Shown one piece after another: positions 53,468 through 63,545 of a DNA stretch of 64,000 bases. How positions within the stretch are numbered: position 1 is the stretch's first letter; each line of letters begins with the position of its first letter. Source of the DNA: Polycladomyces abyssicola (GTDB taxonomy: Bacteria > Bacillota > Bacilli > Thermoactinomycetales > JIR-001); the NCBI RefSeq assembly GCF_018326425.1, contig NZ_AP024601.1, forward strand, positions 1,662,001 through 1,726,000. The letters run 5' to 3'. The notes beneath the pieces are model-generated. The model had not been told where the DNA came from. It saw only the letters and a list, made by a program, of their open reading frames with translations, and made no database searches. The position numbers and the translations under genes are program-made.

Positions 53468-56014
53468 TCAAACATACTCCGTGCGCGACGCATTCAGCGC
53501 GGAAACCCTCAACCCGTCGAAAGCCACTTTTTTCCCTTCCAGATGTCCAATCTGAATCGTCCGGGACGTTCCCGGTAACAGATCAAAATAATTGTCGCTG
53601 AACGTCAGCATTTCCCCGGGAAGCTCGATTTTGACGAAACGGGCCAGCCGTTCCGCAAAGACCGTCACACATTGCCGTTCCTCATCCGCCTCTACACGAA
53701 GCATCGTCTCCGGCAGCCCGAGTTCCTTCTGATCGCGCAAGTAATAGAAGTTGTCCGGTGCCACTCCCTTCGCTGAGCGCAAGCAAACGACCATCTGGTT
53801 TGCGGAACGACCTTGCAGAATTTCTTCCTCCGTCAACCTGGCAACCCTCACAGAAACGTTCGCAGAAACCTTAACAGGAATCTCACGGAAAAATACCGGC
53901 TTCCCGTCAAAGTCGTACACGTGCAGCAAAACGGTATCCTCCACATCTTCCAACTGATCGTTGACGACCCACACGTTCAACACTTCTCCCGGCTCGTGAT
54001 CCAAAGAATACAGCACGGGATGGAAAAATTTTTTCGCGTAATAGTAAGCTGCCTTCGGCAGAAGATAATAGTCGATGACAGACCAGCTCGTCCCCGGCCA
54101 GCAATCGTTCAGTTGCCAGAACAAAGCGCCACTCGTCGAAGGTTTGTTCCTTCGGTAATGTTCAATCCCGTATTTCAACCCCTCCGCCTGAGTTAACATG
54201 GAAAAATTCAAGTACTCCTCAAGGTTGTGAGGCACATCGGTGTACCCTTCCATCAACAAGATCCCTTTTTGGTGATGGTAGTCCTTGTTGCGGTACGCCA
54301 TCTCGTCGCTTCCCCAGAAAAACTTCCCTTGGGGGATATTGCGCTCCAGCGTGTAGCGGTTCGCTGCGGCATGCATGCCGAATTCGCTGACGAATTTCGC
54401 TGTATCTTTTTTGAAGTTCTTGAACGAAACGCCTTCCACACTGTAATCCACGCGCGGGATTTCCCCGAACCTGCGCGGCTCGACCTTGCCGTGCCACACT
54501 TGCCAATTGTGGCGATCCCCTTCCTCAGCAGCGTTGTGGTCATTTCCGCCGTACGGGGAGCTCGGCCAATACAGGCGCGTCGGATCGAGTTCCGCCAAAA
54601 TTTGCGGGATCAGTTCATGATAAATTTTTTCCCCATAGAACGGGGTCGTAATTTCCCCCGACGACTTCATCTGTTCGTAGATCCAGTCGTTCTCGTTGTT
54701 ACCGCACCAGAGGGCGACACAGGCATAGTTGCGTAACCGTTTGACGACCTGGATTACCTCTTCGCGCACGTTTGCCATGAAATTGCGGTTGAAATCGGGA
54801 TACAACGCGCAGGCGAACATAAAGTCCTGCCAGACAAGGATTCCTTGGCGGTCACATTCGCGGTAAAAGACATCCTTCTCGTAGATTCCGCCACCCCACA
54901 CACGCAACATATTCATATTCGCTTTTCGCGCAAGCCGGATCAAATGAACGTACCGGGAATCGGGGGCCGCACCGATAAAATTGTCCACCGGGATCCAGTT
55001 CGCCCCTTTGGCAAACAGTTCAACACCATTCAAAACGAACGTAAATCGGGCGTTTCCTTGTTCATCAGTACGCCGCACCTCAAGCATGCGGATGCCGAAA
55101 TCTTGCTCATAGCGGTCGATCGCTTTACCGTCCTTGAACAAAGTCACTTCCAAGCGGTAGAGATGAGACGTTCCCAGATCGTGCGTCCACCACAATCTGG
55201 GCTCTTTCACCTCGAGGATCAGGTGAGCAGACGTTCCATTCAATCCGGTTCTTTGTACAACACGTTCATTCCGTCCCACTTCATGTACTCCCCGACCATC
55301 GTCATAAGTCAGGCTCACCTCGACCTCGAACGCACCGTGCGGTCCAAAAAAGTCCACTTCCACATCGACCGCGACAGTTGCTTCGTTTTCCCCGATCGCC
55401 AGTGTGCGCGCAAACACGCTTTCCAGCTTGGCGTAACGTTTCTTCTCCAAGCGTACGTCTTGCCAAATGCCAACGGTAACGAGACGCGGTCCCCAATCCC
55501 AGCCGAAATTCATCTGCGCTTTCCTCACCCAGATCCGTTCTTTGCTGAAGCCCGACCAAAAATCCTGTCGTTTCCCTTTCACTCGAAGGGAAACGGGATC
55601 GAACTTGACGGCGATTACGTTACGCCCCTGGCGGATCTCCCGCGTCACGTCAAATGTATGGGCGATGAACATGTTTTCCGTGCTCCCCAGTTCAATCCCG
55701 TTCAAATAGATCGTCGCGAACGTATCCAGACCCTCAAAAATCAGATACAGGCGCTCCTCTGGTTCGATTTTCTCAGCAAAGTGAAATTCGGTACGATACC
55801 ACCAGACTTTCTCTTCGACCCAGCGACATTTTATGTCGTTATGACCGACGAAAGGATCGTCGATGATCTTTTTTTCGATGAGCGTCGAATGGACATCTCC
55901 GGGGACCTTGGCAGAAATCCAAAAGTGGTCGATATAATCGGGATCCGCGACCTCAAGTACATTGTCCTGCCCTGGTTCAAACCATTGAATCTTCCAGTTT
56001 TCATTGATTTTCAT
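53468..56014 (-). CDS. GH2 family beta-mannosidase
   Basis: An 848-residue GH2 enzyme removing mannose from the ends of manno-oligosaccharides. The jelly-roll N-domain has the mannosidase-type DPFVGHNDIKCRWVEEKVWW and AQMNFGWDWGPRLVTVGIWQ. The TIM barrel has NMLRVWGGGIYEKDVFYREC, the acid/base Glu in CVALWCGNNENDWIY and the nucleophile Glu in AKFVSEFGMHAAANRYTLER; WQLNDCWPGTSWSVIDY follows. There is no signal peptide, so it is cytoplasmic. The ATG has no visible ribosome binding site, and an IS605-like end lies directly upstream, so its native 5' region may have been replaced. It is followed by the mannitol operon. Confidence 0.92.
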   Translation of the reverse strand: MKINENWKIQWFEPGQDNVLEVADPDYIDHFWISAKVPGDVHSTLIEKKIIDDPFVGHNDIKCRWVEEKVWWYRTEFHFAEKIEPEERLYLIFEGLDTFATIYLNGIELGSTENMFIAHTFDVTREIRQGRNVIAVKFDPVSLRVKGKRQDFWSGFSKERIWVRKAQMNFGWDWGPRLVTVGIWQDVRLEKKRYAKLESVFARTLAIGENEATVAVDVEVDFFGPHGAFEVEVSLTYDDGRGVHEVGRNERVVQRTGLNGTSAHLILEVKEPRLWWTHDLGTSHLYRLEVTLFKDGKAIDRYEQDFGIRMLEVRRTDEQGNARFTFVLNGVELFAKGANWIPVDNFIGAAPDSRYVHLIRLARKANMNMLRVWGGGIYEKDVFYRECDRQGILVWQDFMFACALYPDFNRNFMANVREEVIQVVKRLRNYACVALWCGNNENDWIYEQMKSSGEITTPFYGEKIYHELIPQILAELDPTRLYWPSSPYGGNDHNAAEEGDRHNWQVWHGKVEPRRFGEIPRVDYSVEGVSFKNFKKDTAKFVSEFGMHAAANRYTLERNIPQGKFFWGSDEMAYRNKDYHHQKGILLMEGYTDVPHNLEEYLNFSMLTQAEGLKYGIEHYRRNKPSTSGALFWQLNDCWPGTSWSVIDYYLLPKAAYYYAKKFFHPVLYSLDHEPGEVLNVWVVNDQLEDVEDTVLLHVYDFDGKPVFFREIPVKVSANVSVRVARLTEEEILQGRSANQMVVCLRSAKGVAPDNFYYLRDQKELGLPETMLRVEADEERQCVTVFAERLARFVKIELPGEMLTFSDNYFDLLPGTSRTIQIGHLEGKKVAFDGLRVSALNASRTEYV

Positions 56015-56019
56015 AGAAA

Positions 56020-56100
56020 GATCAGGCGGCGGAAACCCACAGCTTTAGTCGTGGGAGGAACCGCCCATCCCTCCTTTCATCCGCAGGTCTTCTGTATAGA
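56020..56100 (-). mobile_element. Possible IS200/IS605-family end (hairpin remnant)
   Basis: On the minus strand GGGCGGTTCC, then CCCACGACTAAAGCTGTGGG (a stem with a few mismatches), then TTTCCGCCGCC form nested hairpins. This is the shape and wording of the right end of IS605/tnpB elements, where the omega-RNA scaffold lies. No tnpA or tnpB frame is present. It stops a few bases before the mannosidase ATG. Confidence 0.45.
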
Positions 56101-56143
56101 TTAACAATATAATCCATTTTCAGAATATCAGCATTCGGAATAT

Positions 56144-56171
56144 TTGACCTTAAAATATTGTATGATATAAT
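56144..56171 (+). promoter_or_regulatory. Sigma-A promoter of the dha operon
   Basis: TTGACC (56144-56149), a 16-bp spacer and a perfect TATAAT (56166-56171), about 170 bp before dhaK. Confidence 0.7.
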
Positions 56172-56224
56172 AATATATTGAAAAATAACTATTTTATCAA
56201 CAGTGTTCCAGTAAGGAGGAATAT

Positions 56225-56305
56225 ATGACACTAAATTTATTATATAACACCTTACTACATCTATTTCACAAGAAGTCCATGGGAGTCGTACAGGTGTTGA
56301 TCTGA
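56225..56305 (+). CDS. Possible 26-aa leader peptide upstream of dhaK
   Basis: ATG 56225 follows a strong AAGGAGGAAT site and the frame ends at TGA 56303-56305 (starts MTLNLLYNTLLHLFHKK). A good ribosome site with so short a frame suggests either a leader peptide or the remnant of a truncated gene. It lies between the promoter and dhaK. Confidence 0.35.
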   Translation: MTLNLLYNTLLHLFHKKSMGVVQVLI

Positions 56306-56344
56306 AAAAATTTTTAAATCGTTCAGGACAAGGGGATGATTTTC

Positions 56345-57340
56345 TTGAAGAAATTGATTAACAACCCCGAACAAGTGGTACGGGACATGATTGATGGAAT
56401 GGTGTTAGCCCATCCCGACAAACTAAAAAACCTGCCGGGAACAAATGTTATGATTCGTGCTCATGCTCCGGTTCAAGGCAAGGTTGCTTTAGTCAGCGGG
56501 GGTGGAAGCGGACATGAACCGTCTCATGCCGGATATGTTGGAGTAGGAATGCTTGATGCAGCTGTAGCAGGAGAAGTCTTTACCTCCCCCACACCGGATC
56601 AGATTCTTGAAGCAATCAAAGCCGTTGATACCGGAAATGGCGTGCTGTTAATCATTAAAAACTACTCAGGGGATTTAATGAATTTTGAGATGGCTGCTGA
56701 GCTGGCAGAGGCTGAAGGGATTCAAGTCGCCAAAGTCGTCGTCAATGATGATGTTGCCGTTGAGAATAGTACATATACAACGGGACGCAGGGGGATAGCG
56801 GGAACCGTTTTTGTTCACAAAATAGCGGGGGCCCTTGCTGAAAAAGGTGCTTCTTTAGAAGAAGTCGAACAGGTGGCGAACAAGGTGATTCAGCATGTTC
56901 GAAGCATGGGAGTAGCCTTCACTCCTTGTACCGTTCCCGCCGCTGGAAAACCCAGTTTTGAAATTGGAGAAACAGAAATGGAAATTGGAATCGGAATCCA
57001 TGGGGAACCTGGTACTCACCGAACCGCCATGGCTTCAGCCGATGAGATCGCAGATATCCTCTTATCCCGTATACTGGACGATATGAAATTATCCCCTGGG
57101 GATCAAGTAGCGGTCATGATCAACGGTCTTGGAGGAACCCCGTTGATGGAACTATACATTTTGAATAAAAAGGTTTCCCAAATTTTAAAAAACAAGGATA
57201 TTTCCGTTTACAATACTTATGTAGGTGAATATATGACAGCAATTGAGATGGCTGGATGTTCTATCACGCTCTTAAAACTGGATGATCAACTGATTGAGTT
57301 GCTTGAAGCACCTGCTGATACGATCGCTTGGAAGAATTAA
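56345..57340 (+). CDS. dhaK: Dihydroxyacetone kinase subunit DhaK
   Basis: A 331-residue DHA-binding subunit. [40 protein letters not shown] forms the phosphate site, and [20 protein letters not shown] holds the His that binds DHA covalently. [17 protein letters not shown] and [17 protein letters not shown] are family blocks. The AAGGGG site touches the ATG at 56336 but is 9 bases from the TTG at 56345, which gives the usual [10 protein letters not shown] start, so TTG is preferred. It is the first gene of the dhaK-L-M operon. Confidence 0.93.
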   Translation: MKKLINNPEQVVRDMIDGMVLAHPDKLKNLPGTNVMIRAHAPVQGKVALVSGGGSGHEPSHAGYVGVGMLDAAVAGEVFTSPTPDQILEAIKAVDTGNGVLLIIKNYSGDLMNFEMAAELAEAEGIQVAKVVVNDDVAVENSTYTTGRRGIAGTVFVHKIAGALAEKGASLEEVEQVANKVIQHVRSMGVAFTPCTVPAAGKPSFEIGETEMEIGIGIHGEPGTHRTAMASADEIADILLSRILDDMKLSPGDQVAVMINGLGGTPLMELYILNKKVSQILKNKDISVYNTYVGEYMTAIEMAGCSITLLKLDDQLIELLEAPADTIAWKN

Positions 57341-57355
57341 CGAGGAGGTACTCAC

Positions 57356-57991
57356 GTGTTGATTCAATCTGACCATATCATCAAATGGATGGAATTAGTA
57401 AATGCCCAAATAGATAAACAGAAGGAATATCTTACACAGCTTGATCAAGCGATCGGTGATGGGGATCACGGAATCAACATGACCAGAGGTTTTAAAGAAG
57501 TCATCCAAAAAATACATCAGACCACCTATGACGATATCGGGAAACTGTTTCAAGATGTTGGAATGGTGTTAGTTTCAAAGGTTGGAGGCGCTTCCGGTCC
57601 GTTATATGGGACTGCTTTCATAAAAGCGGGGCAGGTATTGAAAGGAAAACCGGAAATCACCATCAATGAATTGGGTCAAGCCTTTCAAGAGTCCGTAAAC
57701 GGTATCAAGCTAAGGGGAAAATCGCAGATTGGCGACAAAACCATGCTGGATGTTTGGGAGCCAGTCACAAAGTATATTCAACAAAACGGAAACACGCTAA
57801 ATATACGAGAATTGATTTCCTACGCGAGAGAACAAATGGAACATACAAAGGAATTGGAAGCCAAGAAGGGGCGTGCTTCCTTTTTAGGGAAAAGATCAAT
57901 CGGACATTTAGATCCCGGTGCCGTTTCATCTTGTATATTGTTTGAAACCCTATGCTCGATCCTTCTTGAAGAAAACCTTACCAAGGAATAA
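57356..57991 (+). CDS. dhaL: Dihydroxyacetone kinase ADP-binding subunit DhaL
   Basis: A 211-residue all-helical barrel subunit carrying ADP as a cofactor phosphorylated by DhaM. The metal-binding Asp cluster is LDQAIGDGDHGINMTRGFKE, with VGGASGPLYGTAFIKAGQVL, GDKTMLDVWEPVTKYI and the C-terminal GRASFLGKRSIGHLDPGAVS. It starts at GTG 57356 after GAGGAGG, 15 bp after dhaK. Confidence 0.93.
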   Translation: MLIQSDHIIKWMELVNAQIDKQKEYLTQLDQAIGDGDHGINMTRGFKEVIQKIHQTTYDDIGKLFQDVGMVLVSKVGGASGPLYGTAFIKAGQVLKGKPEITINELGQAFQESVNGIKLRGKSQIGDKTMLDVWEPVTKYIQQNGNTLNIRELISYAREQMEHTKELEAKKGRASFLGKRSIGHLDPGAVSSCILFETLCSILLEENLTKE

Positions 57992-58007
57992 AAAGGGAGA
58001 TTTCATA

Positions 58008-58403
58008 ATGGAATATGTGGGGATTGTCCTTGTTTCACACAGCCATGAATTAGTCAAGGGATTAAAACAACTGCTTTCCCAATTGAATCCTCATGTTCCG
58101 ATTGCCTTAGCAGGGGGAACGGATGAGGTTGAAATTGGTACAAGTGTAGATAAGATCCAAAACGCAATACAATCTGTTTACTCCGATAAAGGAGTAGTTG
58201 TCTTTTTTGACCTTGGCAGCGCTTTAATCAATACCGAATTAGCGTTAGAGCGGCTAGCGGAAGATAACATCACGAAGGTTCATATTGCGGATGCTCCATT
58301 GGTGGAAGGGGCTTATGTGGCAGTCGTGGAGTCTGGATGTGGCAGTAACTTGGAAAAAGTGATCAACGTAACAACTGAGGCGAAATCACTGACGAAAATA
58401 TAA
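58008..58403 (+). CDS. dhaM: PTS-dependent dihydroxyacetone kinase phosphotransferase DhaM (EIIA only)
   Basis: A 131-residue EIIA-Man-type domain that passes phosphate from HPr to DhaL. The active His is in GIVLVSHSHELVKGLKQLL; ALAGGTDEVEIGTSVDKIQN and VVFFDLGSALINTELALERL are typical. The HPr and EI domains fused to E. coli DhaM are absent, as in Gram-positive forms. The start at 58008 follows GGGAG; the frame is open upstream inside dhaL. Confidence 0.92.
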   Translation: MEYVGIVLVSHSHELVKGLKQLLSQLNPHVPIALAGGTDEVEIGTSVDKIQNAIQSVYSDKGVVVFFDLGSALINTELALERLAEDNITKVHIADAPLVEGAYVAVVESGCGSNLEKVINVTTEAKSLTKI

Positions 58404-58606
58404 ATGAAGGGTACCTGGGTCCGTATGCAGTCCCCCCAATCGATCGCGACCCGAAAACAAAATGAGTTGGGCTTGAAAGATACAACCGGCACCTGTTCTT
58501 ATGCGTACAGGATGCCGGTCATTTGTGCCTGCGATGTGTTGACCTCTGAATTTTCTGTATGATAGAGTGTCGGGTAAATCCGCGAGGGAGCAATGCTCTC
58601 CAGTGA

Positions 58607-59908
58607 TCAAATCGCCTCCCCAGCTGCGGAAGCCCGGAGCGCTGCAGCAGGTTTGCCCGCAGTGGGTGCATCTTGCGTTACGACTTCAGGCTCAATGCCG
58701 TGCTCGCTCCAGTCCAAACCTTTGATTTCCTCTTCCTGGCTGATGCGCAGGCCAAACAGTTTATCCATCACCCACATAATCGCCCAGGAGACCACAGCCA
58801 CGTACACCGCCGCCACCAACACGCTCAGTGCTTGCACACCCAATTGGGTCCATCCGCCGCCGTAAAACAGCCCCGGACGTCCAATACCGGTGTACTCCAC
58901 CAAATGTGGTGCAGCGAAGAAACCGGTGGAGAGAGTGCCCCAGACTCCAGCCAAACCGTGCACGGAAAATGCTCCGATCGGATCGTCGACCCCCATCCGC
59001 TCGAGCACAGCCGCCGTCCACACACTCATCGCACCCGCAACGGCCCCGATCACCACGGCCGCCCATGGCTCAACAAACGCACATGCTGCCGTGATGGCCA
59101 CCAATGCTGCCAACGCACCGTTGGCGATAGACGGAATCTCTGCTTTTTTGTTCATCGTATAGACTGCGAGCCAAGCGCTCAAAACCCCCGCAGCGGCCGC
59201 CAAGTTGGTCGTCAAAGCCACATAGCCGAAAAATCCGTCTTTCGTCCCCAACGTGCTCCCCGCGTTGAAACCAAACCAACCCAACCAGATGATCATGGCT
59301 CCCACCGTGATGAAAACGGGATTGTGTCCCTGCATCGTTTTGGGTTTGCCGTCCGGCCCGTATTTGCCGATCCGCGGTTTGAGCAACAGTGTGGCGATCA
59401 GAGCAGCGATCCCGCCTTGCAGATGAACCACCGTCGAGCCTGCGAAATCTTGTGCCCCGAGCTTGCTCAACCAACCGCCGCCCCAAATCCAGTGCCCGAC
59501 CACAGGGTAAACGATGGAGGTATAAAGTGCGCCGAACAAGAGATACACGATCAATTTAGCCCGCTCGGCAAATCCTCCCCATGCGATAGCGAGTGACACT
59601 GCAGCGAAAGAAAGCTGAAACAGGTAAAGAACCTCCAAGGGGATCTTTCCTTTATCATCAGGCAGTGCCAGGAACCAACCGCTTGTGCCGAACCAATCAT
59701 TGCCGGCTCCGAATGTCACTGCATAGCCGAAAGCCCAAAAGAACAACGAAGCCACGGCAAAACTGATCAATTGTTTGCAGGCGATATGCCCCGCATGTTT
59801 CAAATGAGCAGAACCTGCCTCTAACAGCGCAAATCCAACTTGCATAAAAATAACCAAGATTGCAGCCAACAACACCCACACTGTATCCAACAACAAAGGT
59901 ACCGACAT
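58607..59908 (-). CDS. amt: Ammonium transporter, Amt family
   Basis: A 433-residue membrane protein with eleven helices. FALLEAGSAHLKHAGHIACK, SLAIAWGGFAERAKL, DFAGSTVVHLQGGIAALIAT (first pore His), PIGAFSVHGLAGVWGTLSTG (second pore His) and LGWFGFNAGSTLG match the family. The C-terminal tail is long and Ala-rich (PTAGKPAAALRASAAGEAI). GGGGTGG precedes ATG. No glnK/glnB is adjacent. It is convergent to the dha operon. Confidence 0.93.
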   Translation of the reverse strand: MSVPLLLDTVWVLLAAILVIFMQVGFALLEAGSAHLKHAGHIACKQLISFAVASLFFWAFGYAVTFGAGNDWFGTSGWFLALPDDKGKIPLEVLYLFQLSFAAVSLAIAWGGFAERAKLIVYLLFGALYTSIVYPVVGHWIWGGGWLSKLGAQDFAGSTVVHLQGGIAALIATLLLKPRIGKYGPDGKPKTMQGHNPVFITVGAMIIWLGWFGFNAGSTLGTKDGFFGYVALTTNLAAAAGVLSAWLAVYTMNKKAEIPSIANGALAALVAITAACAFVEPWAAVVIGAVAGAMSVWTAAVLERMGVDDPIGAFSVHGLAGVWGTLSTGFFAAPHLVEYTGIGRPGLFYGGGWTQLGVQALSVLVAAVYVAVVSWAIMWVMDKLFGLRISQEEEIKGLDWSEHGIEPEVVTQDAPTAGKPAAALRASAAGEAI

Positions 59909-60025
59909 GTTCGCCCACCCCTTGTGTCAATTTTTCTAACATAACCTTCTTTGATTATGTATATTAACACGTATGGAAACAGAGATCAATACATTTATGT
60001 TAATTTTCCTTACATTACAACGACC

Positions 60026-60062
60026 AAAAAGATCCCCTCCACGATGTAGAGGGGATTTTCGG
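60026..60062. terminator. Bidirectional terminator-like hairpin
   Basis: ATCCCCTC pairs with GAGGGGAT around CACGATGTA, with TTTTC rightward and CTTTTTGG on the minus strand. It lies between the amt promoter side and the broken glycosyltransferase. Confidence 0.65.
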
Positions 60063-60177
60063 GACCCACCCGGGGCGGATTTCGGGAGCGGTTACGAATC
60101 TCCCTTCGATCGACTTTCACTGTTGTTACGGAAATTAAGAGGGAAATTGGAGTGGCAACCTTGTTGACATATTCAGT

Positions 60178-61128
60178 TCATCCGGTTGCATTGATGGTCG
60201 TTTGTCGCATCAGTTGTTGGTAAACGTTGTGAAACCGCTTGGCAACCAATTCCCATCGGTAGTAGGTTTCTACGTGCATTCGGGCAACCAGACCCAATTC
60301 CCTCATTCTCTGCGGATCATCAAACAGATCGATGCAAGCGTTGGCCAAACGTTTGATCAGATAAACTTTGGTGACGAGAACACCGGATACGCCGTCCTCC
60401 AACACCTCTGGAATCCCACCCGTTTTAACCGACACCACAGGCAAATCGGTTGCCATCCCTTCCACATTGACCAAACAAAACGCTTCCGGTCCGATGGACG
60501 GAGTGACCAATACATCGGCCATCTGATAATATCGTGGGACTTCCGTATGCGGGACATGGGGAATCCAATAAACCCCTTTCAATGAGCGGATCTGTGCCTG
60601 AATCTCTTTGCATAGGTTGTTTCCACATGACGGCCATAGCGGCTGCTGCCGACGATCACCAATACGGTATCCGGATGTTTTTCCCGAATCATCGGTAAAG
60701 CGTGGAGCAAAAAGTGCAGACCTTTTTGTTGGATCACCCTGCCAACATATAAAAGCACCTTTTTCTCTTCTAGACCCATCGTTTTTCGGTGCTCGATGCG
60801 TTGGCGCAGTACATCAGGGTCACCGATGGCAGGGAATCGCTCCAGATTGACGCCCAGCGGCACAACCGTCACCTTGTCTGCCAATCGTGGAAATAGCCGG
60901 TACAACCATTGGGCCATGAAGTGGCTGTTCGTCATCACCCGGTCCGACAACTGGATACTCTACCGCAATGAATTTTTGCCCATCATCGGCGGTGTCGCAT
61001 ACGTCTCCGAATGAAGATACAACGTAATGCGGGCATGCTGACCGGACCTGTCGGACATACGCCGGACGGTTATCGATGTGAATCACCTGCGGGCAAAAGG
61101 AACGTAAACATTCATCTATGCAAAACAA
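60178..61128 (-). pseudogene. GT4 glycosyltransferase, several frame breaks and no 5' end
   Basis: Leftward fragments, in order: RSFCPQVIHIDNRPAYVRQV, then in another frame RITLYLHSETYATPPMMGKN ending at an in-frame TAG, then IQLSDRVMTNSHFMAQWLYR, VVPLGVNLERFPAI, LLYVGRVIQQKGLHFLLHAL, a frameshift near 60600, and VYWIPHVPHTEVPRYYQMAD, VTPSIGPEAFCLVNVEGMAT, VSVKTGGIPEVLEDGVSG. Together these are a GT4 enzyme of the spore-coat CotSA type. At least three lesions exist, and the first about 80 residues are absent, replaced by the dnaD terminator. It occupies the place where nth often follows dnaD. Confidence 0.78.
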
Positions 61129-61160
61129 AATAGACAGAAGCCATGGAGCTTCTGTCTAGG
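61120..61160 (-). terminator. Terminator after dnaD
   Basis: AGACAGAAGC pairs with GCTTCTGTCT around TCCATG, followed on the minus strand by ATTTTGTTTTG. Confidence 0.85.
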
Positions 61161-61166
61161 TAAAGG

Positions 61167-61892
61167 TTAATTCTGGTTCACCCAGTTGTAAAAAGAAAAC
61201 CCATCCTTTTTTTGAGGAGCCGTTGATTGGTACAGAACTCCCTTTTGGTGAAACTTTTTTGCATACTCGATTGCTTCTTCGGGTGTCCGAATACGATTGC
61301 GCTGCCACTCCAGCAAAATGCGGTCAATGTAACGGAAATTCAATTTGTTGCTGAAAACCGCTTCCCGCAAAGCCGCCAAGATCAGGTCTACAGAATAACC
61401 ATCTTGGTCAACCCATTGAGACAATGTCTCACACTCCATCGGTGACAACGGACGCCCGAACTCTTGCTCAAACGTTTGAAACAGCCGTCCGTAAGCGTCT
61501 TCCTCTCCCTCTTCCTCCGTCATATCGGGGACTTCACCTTCCAAATAAGCGGCGGCCAATTGTTGCAACAGTGGCATCGTGGAATACCGTTCACTGCGAA
61601 TTCCGTTCTCCGTCACTTCTTCGTCTATGGATAAAAAGCCACCGCGTACCAGGGATTGGAGCCACCGAACGACTTGGTCTGCCGACACACTCATCCGCTC
61701 TTCCAGTTCGCTCACCGTTGGGAAGGACTTCCCTTCCTTTTCCTGATACAACATGATGTGAATGAGCAGCATTACTTCCCCTTCGGAAAGGCCCAACCGC
61801 TTGTACTGAGTAAACAACACAACCGGTAGAGAAATGGACCCTTCCTGCAACATCTGGACGAGCGCGGTGTGCGGCGACCGCTTTCGATCCAT
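61167..61892 (-). CDS. dnaD: DnaD family replication initiation/restart protein
   Basis: A 241-residue DnaD. The N-terminal winged helix reads FTQYKRLGLSEGEVMLLIHI, FPTVSELEERMSVSADQVVR. A charged linker (DMTEEEGEEDAYGRLFQTFE) leads to the C-terminal DnaB_2 domain FGRPLSPMECETLSQWVDQD, AALREAVFSNKLNFRYIDRI, LLEWQRNRIRTPEEA (the YIDRILLEW motif is diagnostic). It ends in SFYNWVNQN. Start ATG 61892 after AGGTGGAAGG. It follows asnS as in B. subtilis. Confidence 0.93.
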   Translation of the reverse strand: MDRKRSPHTALVQMLQEGSISLPVVLFTQYKRLGLSEGEVMLLIHIMLYQEKEGKSFPTVSELEERMSVSADQVVRWLQSLVRGGFLSIDEEVTENGIRSERYSTMPLLQQLAAAYLEGEVPDMTEEEGEEDAYGRLFQTFEQEFGRPLSPMECETLSQWVDQDGYSVDLILAALREAVFSNKLNFRYIDRILLEWQRNRIRTPEEAIEYAKKFHQKGVLYQSTAPQKKDGFSFYNWVNQN

Positions 61893-61964
61893 GTTCCTTC
61901 CACCTCTCATAAAGTACTGCCGGGGAAACGAAATGGCGGCCCAACAGACCGCCATTTCTTGTTA

Positions 61965-63257
61965 TTACGGATACAATCGGTTCAACATCCGCGGGAATGG
62001 AATCGTTTCACGAACATGATCCAAACCGCAAATCCAGGCTACCGTCCGTTCCAATCCGAGACCGAATCCCGAATGCGGGACGGTGCCGTATTTGCGAAGA
62101 TCCATGTACCATTGGTACGCCTCACGTGGCAATTTGTGTTCTTGGAATCGCTGTTCCAGCAGTTGGGGATCGTCGATCCGCTGACTGCCTCCGATGATTT
62201 CCCCATATCCTTCCGGTGCGATCAAGTCCGCTCCCAGCACTACTTCCGGCCGGTTGGGATCAGGTTTCATGTAAAACGCTTTGATCTCCGTGGGATAGTG
62301 GGTGATGAACACCGGTCGATCGAAACTCTCGGCGATTTTGGTTTCATGGGGCGCTCCGAAATCTTCGCCCCACTCAAACTCAAATCCTTCTTTATTTAAC
62401 AATTCCACCGCTTCATCGTAAGTAATCCTCGGGAACGGCGGTTTCACTCTTTCCAAAGGCGCGATGTCGCGACCGATGGTTTCCAATTCCTGCCGACAAT
62501 GGTTTAGAACGTGCTGAACCACGTGGGAAACCAACTCCTCCTGGATCTTCATGTTCCCTTCGTGGTCAACGAACGCCATTTCCGGTTCGATCATCCAAAA
62601 CTCAATCAGGTGGCGCCGTGTTTTGGATTTTTCCGCGCGGAATGTTGGGCCGAATGAATACACCCGTCCCAGCGCCATCGCGGCCGCTTCCATGTACAGC
62701 TGTCCACTCTGCGTCAAATAGGCATCTTCATCGAAATATTTGGTGTGGAACAGCGTGGTCGTACCTTCGCAGGAAGACGGTGTCAGGATTGGCGGATCTA
62801 CCAGTGTAAATCCGTTGCGGTTCAGATAGTCCTGAATCGCACGGATGATTTCCGCACGAATCCGCAGAATCGCTTGTTGCCGCGGAGAGCGAATCCACAG
62901 ATGGCGATGGTCCATCAGGAATTCGACTCCGTGTTCCTTCAGGGCGATCGGATACTCATCCGCCACCTGGATGATCTCGATGTCGGTCACATCCAACTCG
63001 TATCCGCTGGGAGCCCGGTCGTCTTGGCGAACCGTCCCCCGCACGTACAAGGAACTCTCCTGTGTCAACCGGTTCGCATTCTCCCACACTTCCGGGGAGA
63101 CTTGGCTTTTTACCAAAACGCCTTGAATAAAACCGGAACCGTCACGAATCTGCAGAAACTGAATTTTACCGCTGGACCGCTTATTATAAAGCCATCCGCC
63201 CAACTTCACTTCTTTTCCGACATGGGCGGCGATATCCCGAATCATGGTTAACACCAT
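61965..63257 (-). CDS. asnS: Asparagine--tRNA ligase
   Basis: A 430-residue class IIb aminoacyl-tRNA synthetase. The OB-fold anticodon-binding domain spans residues about 15-105 (KVELGGW-like [20 protein letters not shown]). Motif 1 is in [20 protein letters not shown], motif 2 in [20 protein letters not shown], and motif 3 in [20 protein letters not shown]. The [15 protein letters not shown] start matches AsnS rather than AspS. ATG 63257 has a GGAGG site. A sigma-A promoter is visible upstream; no T-box is seen. Confidence 0.95.
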   Translation of the reverse strand: MVLTMIRDIAAHVGKEVKLGGWLYNKRSSGKIQFLQIRDGSGFIQGVLVKSQVSPEVWENANRLTQESSLYVRGTVRQDDRAPSGYELDVTDIEIIQVADEYPIALKEHGVEFLMDHRHLWIRSPRQQAILRIRAEIIRAIQDYLNRNGFTLVDPPILTPSSCEGTTTLFHTKYFDEDAYLTQSGQLYMEAAAMALGRVYSFGPTFRAEKSKTRRHLIEFWMIEPEMAFVDHEGNMKIQEELVSHVVQHVLNHCRQELETIGRDIAPLERVKPPFPRITYDEAVELLNKEGFEFEWGEDFGAPHETKIAESFDRPVFITHYPTEIKAFYMKPDPNRPEVVLGADLIAPEGYGEIIGGSQRIDDPQLLEQRFQEHKLPREAYQWYMDLRKYGTVPHSGFGLGLERTVAWICGLDHVRETIPFPRMLNRLYP

Positions 63258-63290
63258 TCGCCAACCTCCATCATTTCATCGACTTTGTTC

Positions 63291-63320
63291 ATTATACAAC
63301 CATCAAATCGGGACAGTCAA
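63291..63320 (-). promoter_or_regulatory. Sigma-A promoter of asnS-dnaD
   Basis: On the minus strand TTGACT (63315-63320), an 18-bp spacer and a perfect TATAAT (63291-63296), 34 bp before the asnS start. The short leader leaves no room for a T-box. Confidence 0.75.
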
Positions 63321-63545
63321 TGAAAGCGAATGCGGACGGATTGAATCAAGAAGACAATCTGTAACCCTCGATTTTCTTGCCGTCGTGACGGCTAGCGTGA
63401 GTGAGTCGAATCTTGTGGTTTGTGAAGCAAACTTGTTTATGATATTTAATTTGTAAAAAACCACTGCGCACATTTCGCAACGAAAAAAAGATCTACAGAA
63501 AAGGGTGAAAAAACTGTGGAAGACGGCCCAGAACTTAGTGATGGT

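Noticed and set aside
54845-56104. Rightward 419-codon frame opposite the beta-mannosidase
   Set aside because: Lies entirely on the opposite strand of a well-conserved GH2 gene; composition is that of a shadow.
58404-58606. Gene between dhaM and amt
   Set aside because: The only frame is a leftward shadow; the region holds an imperfect ACCGGCA/TGCCGGT hairpin and looks like convergent 3' ends.
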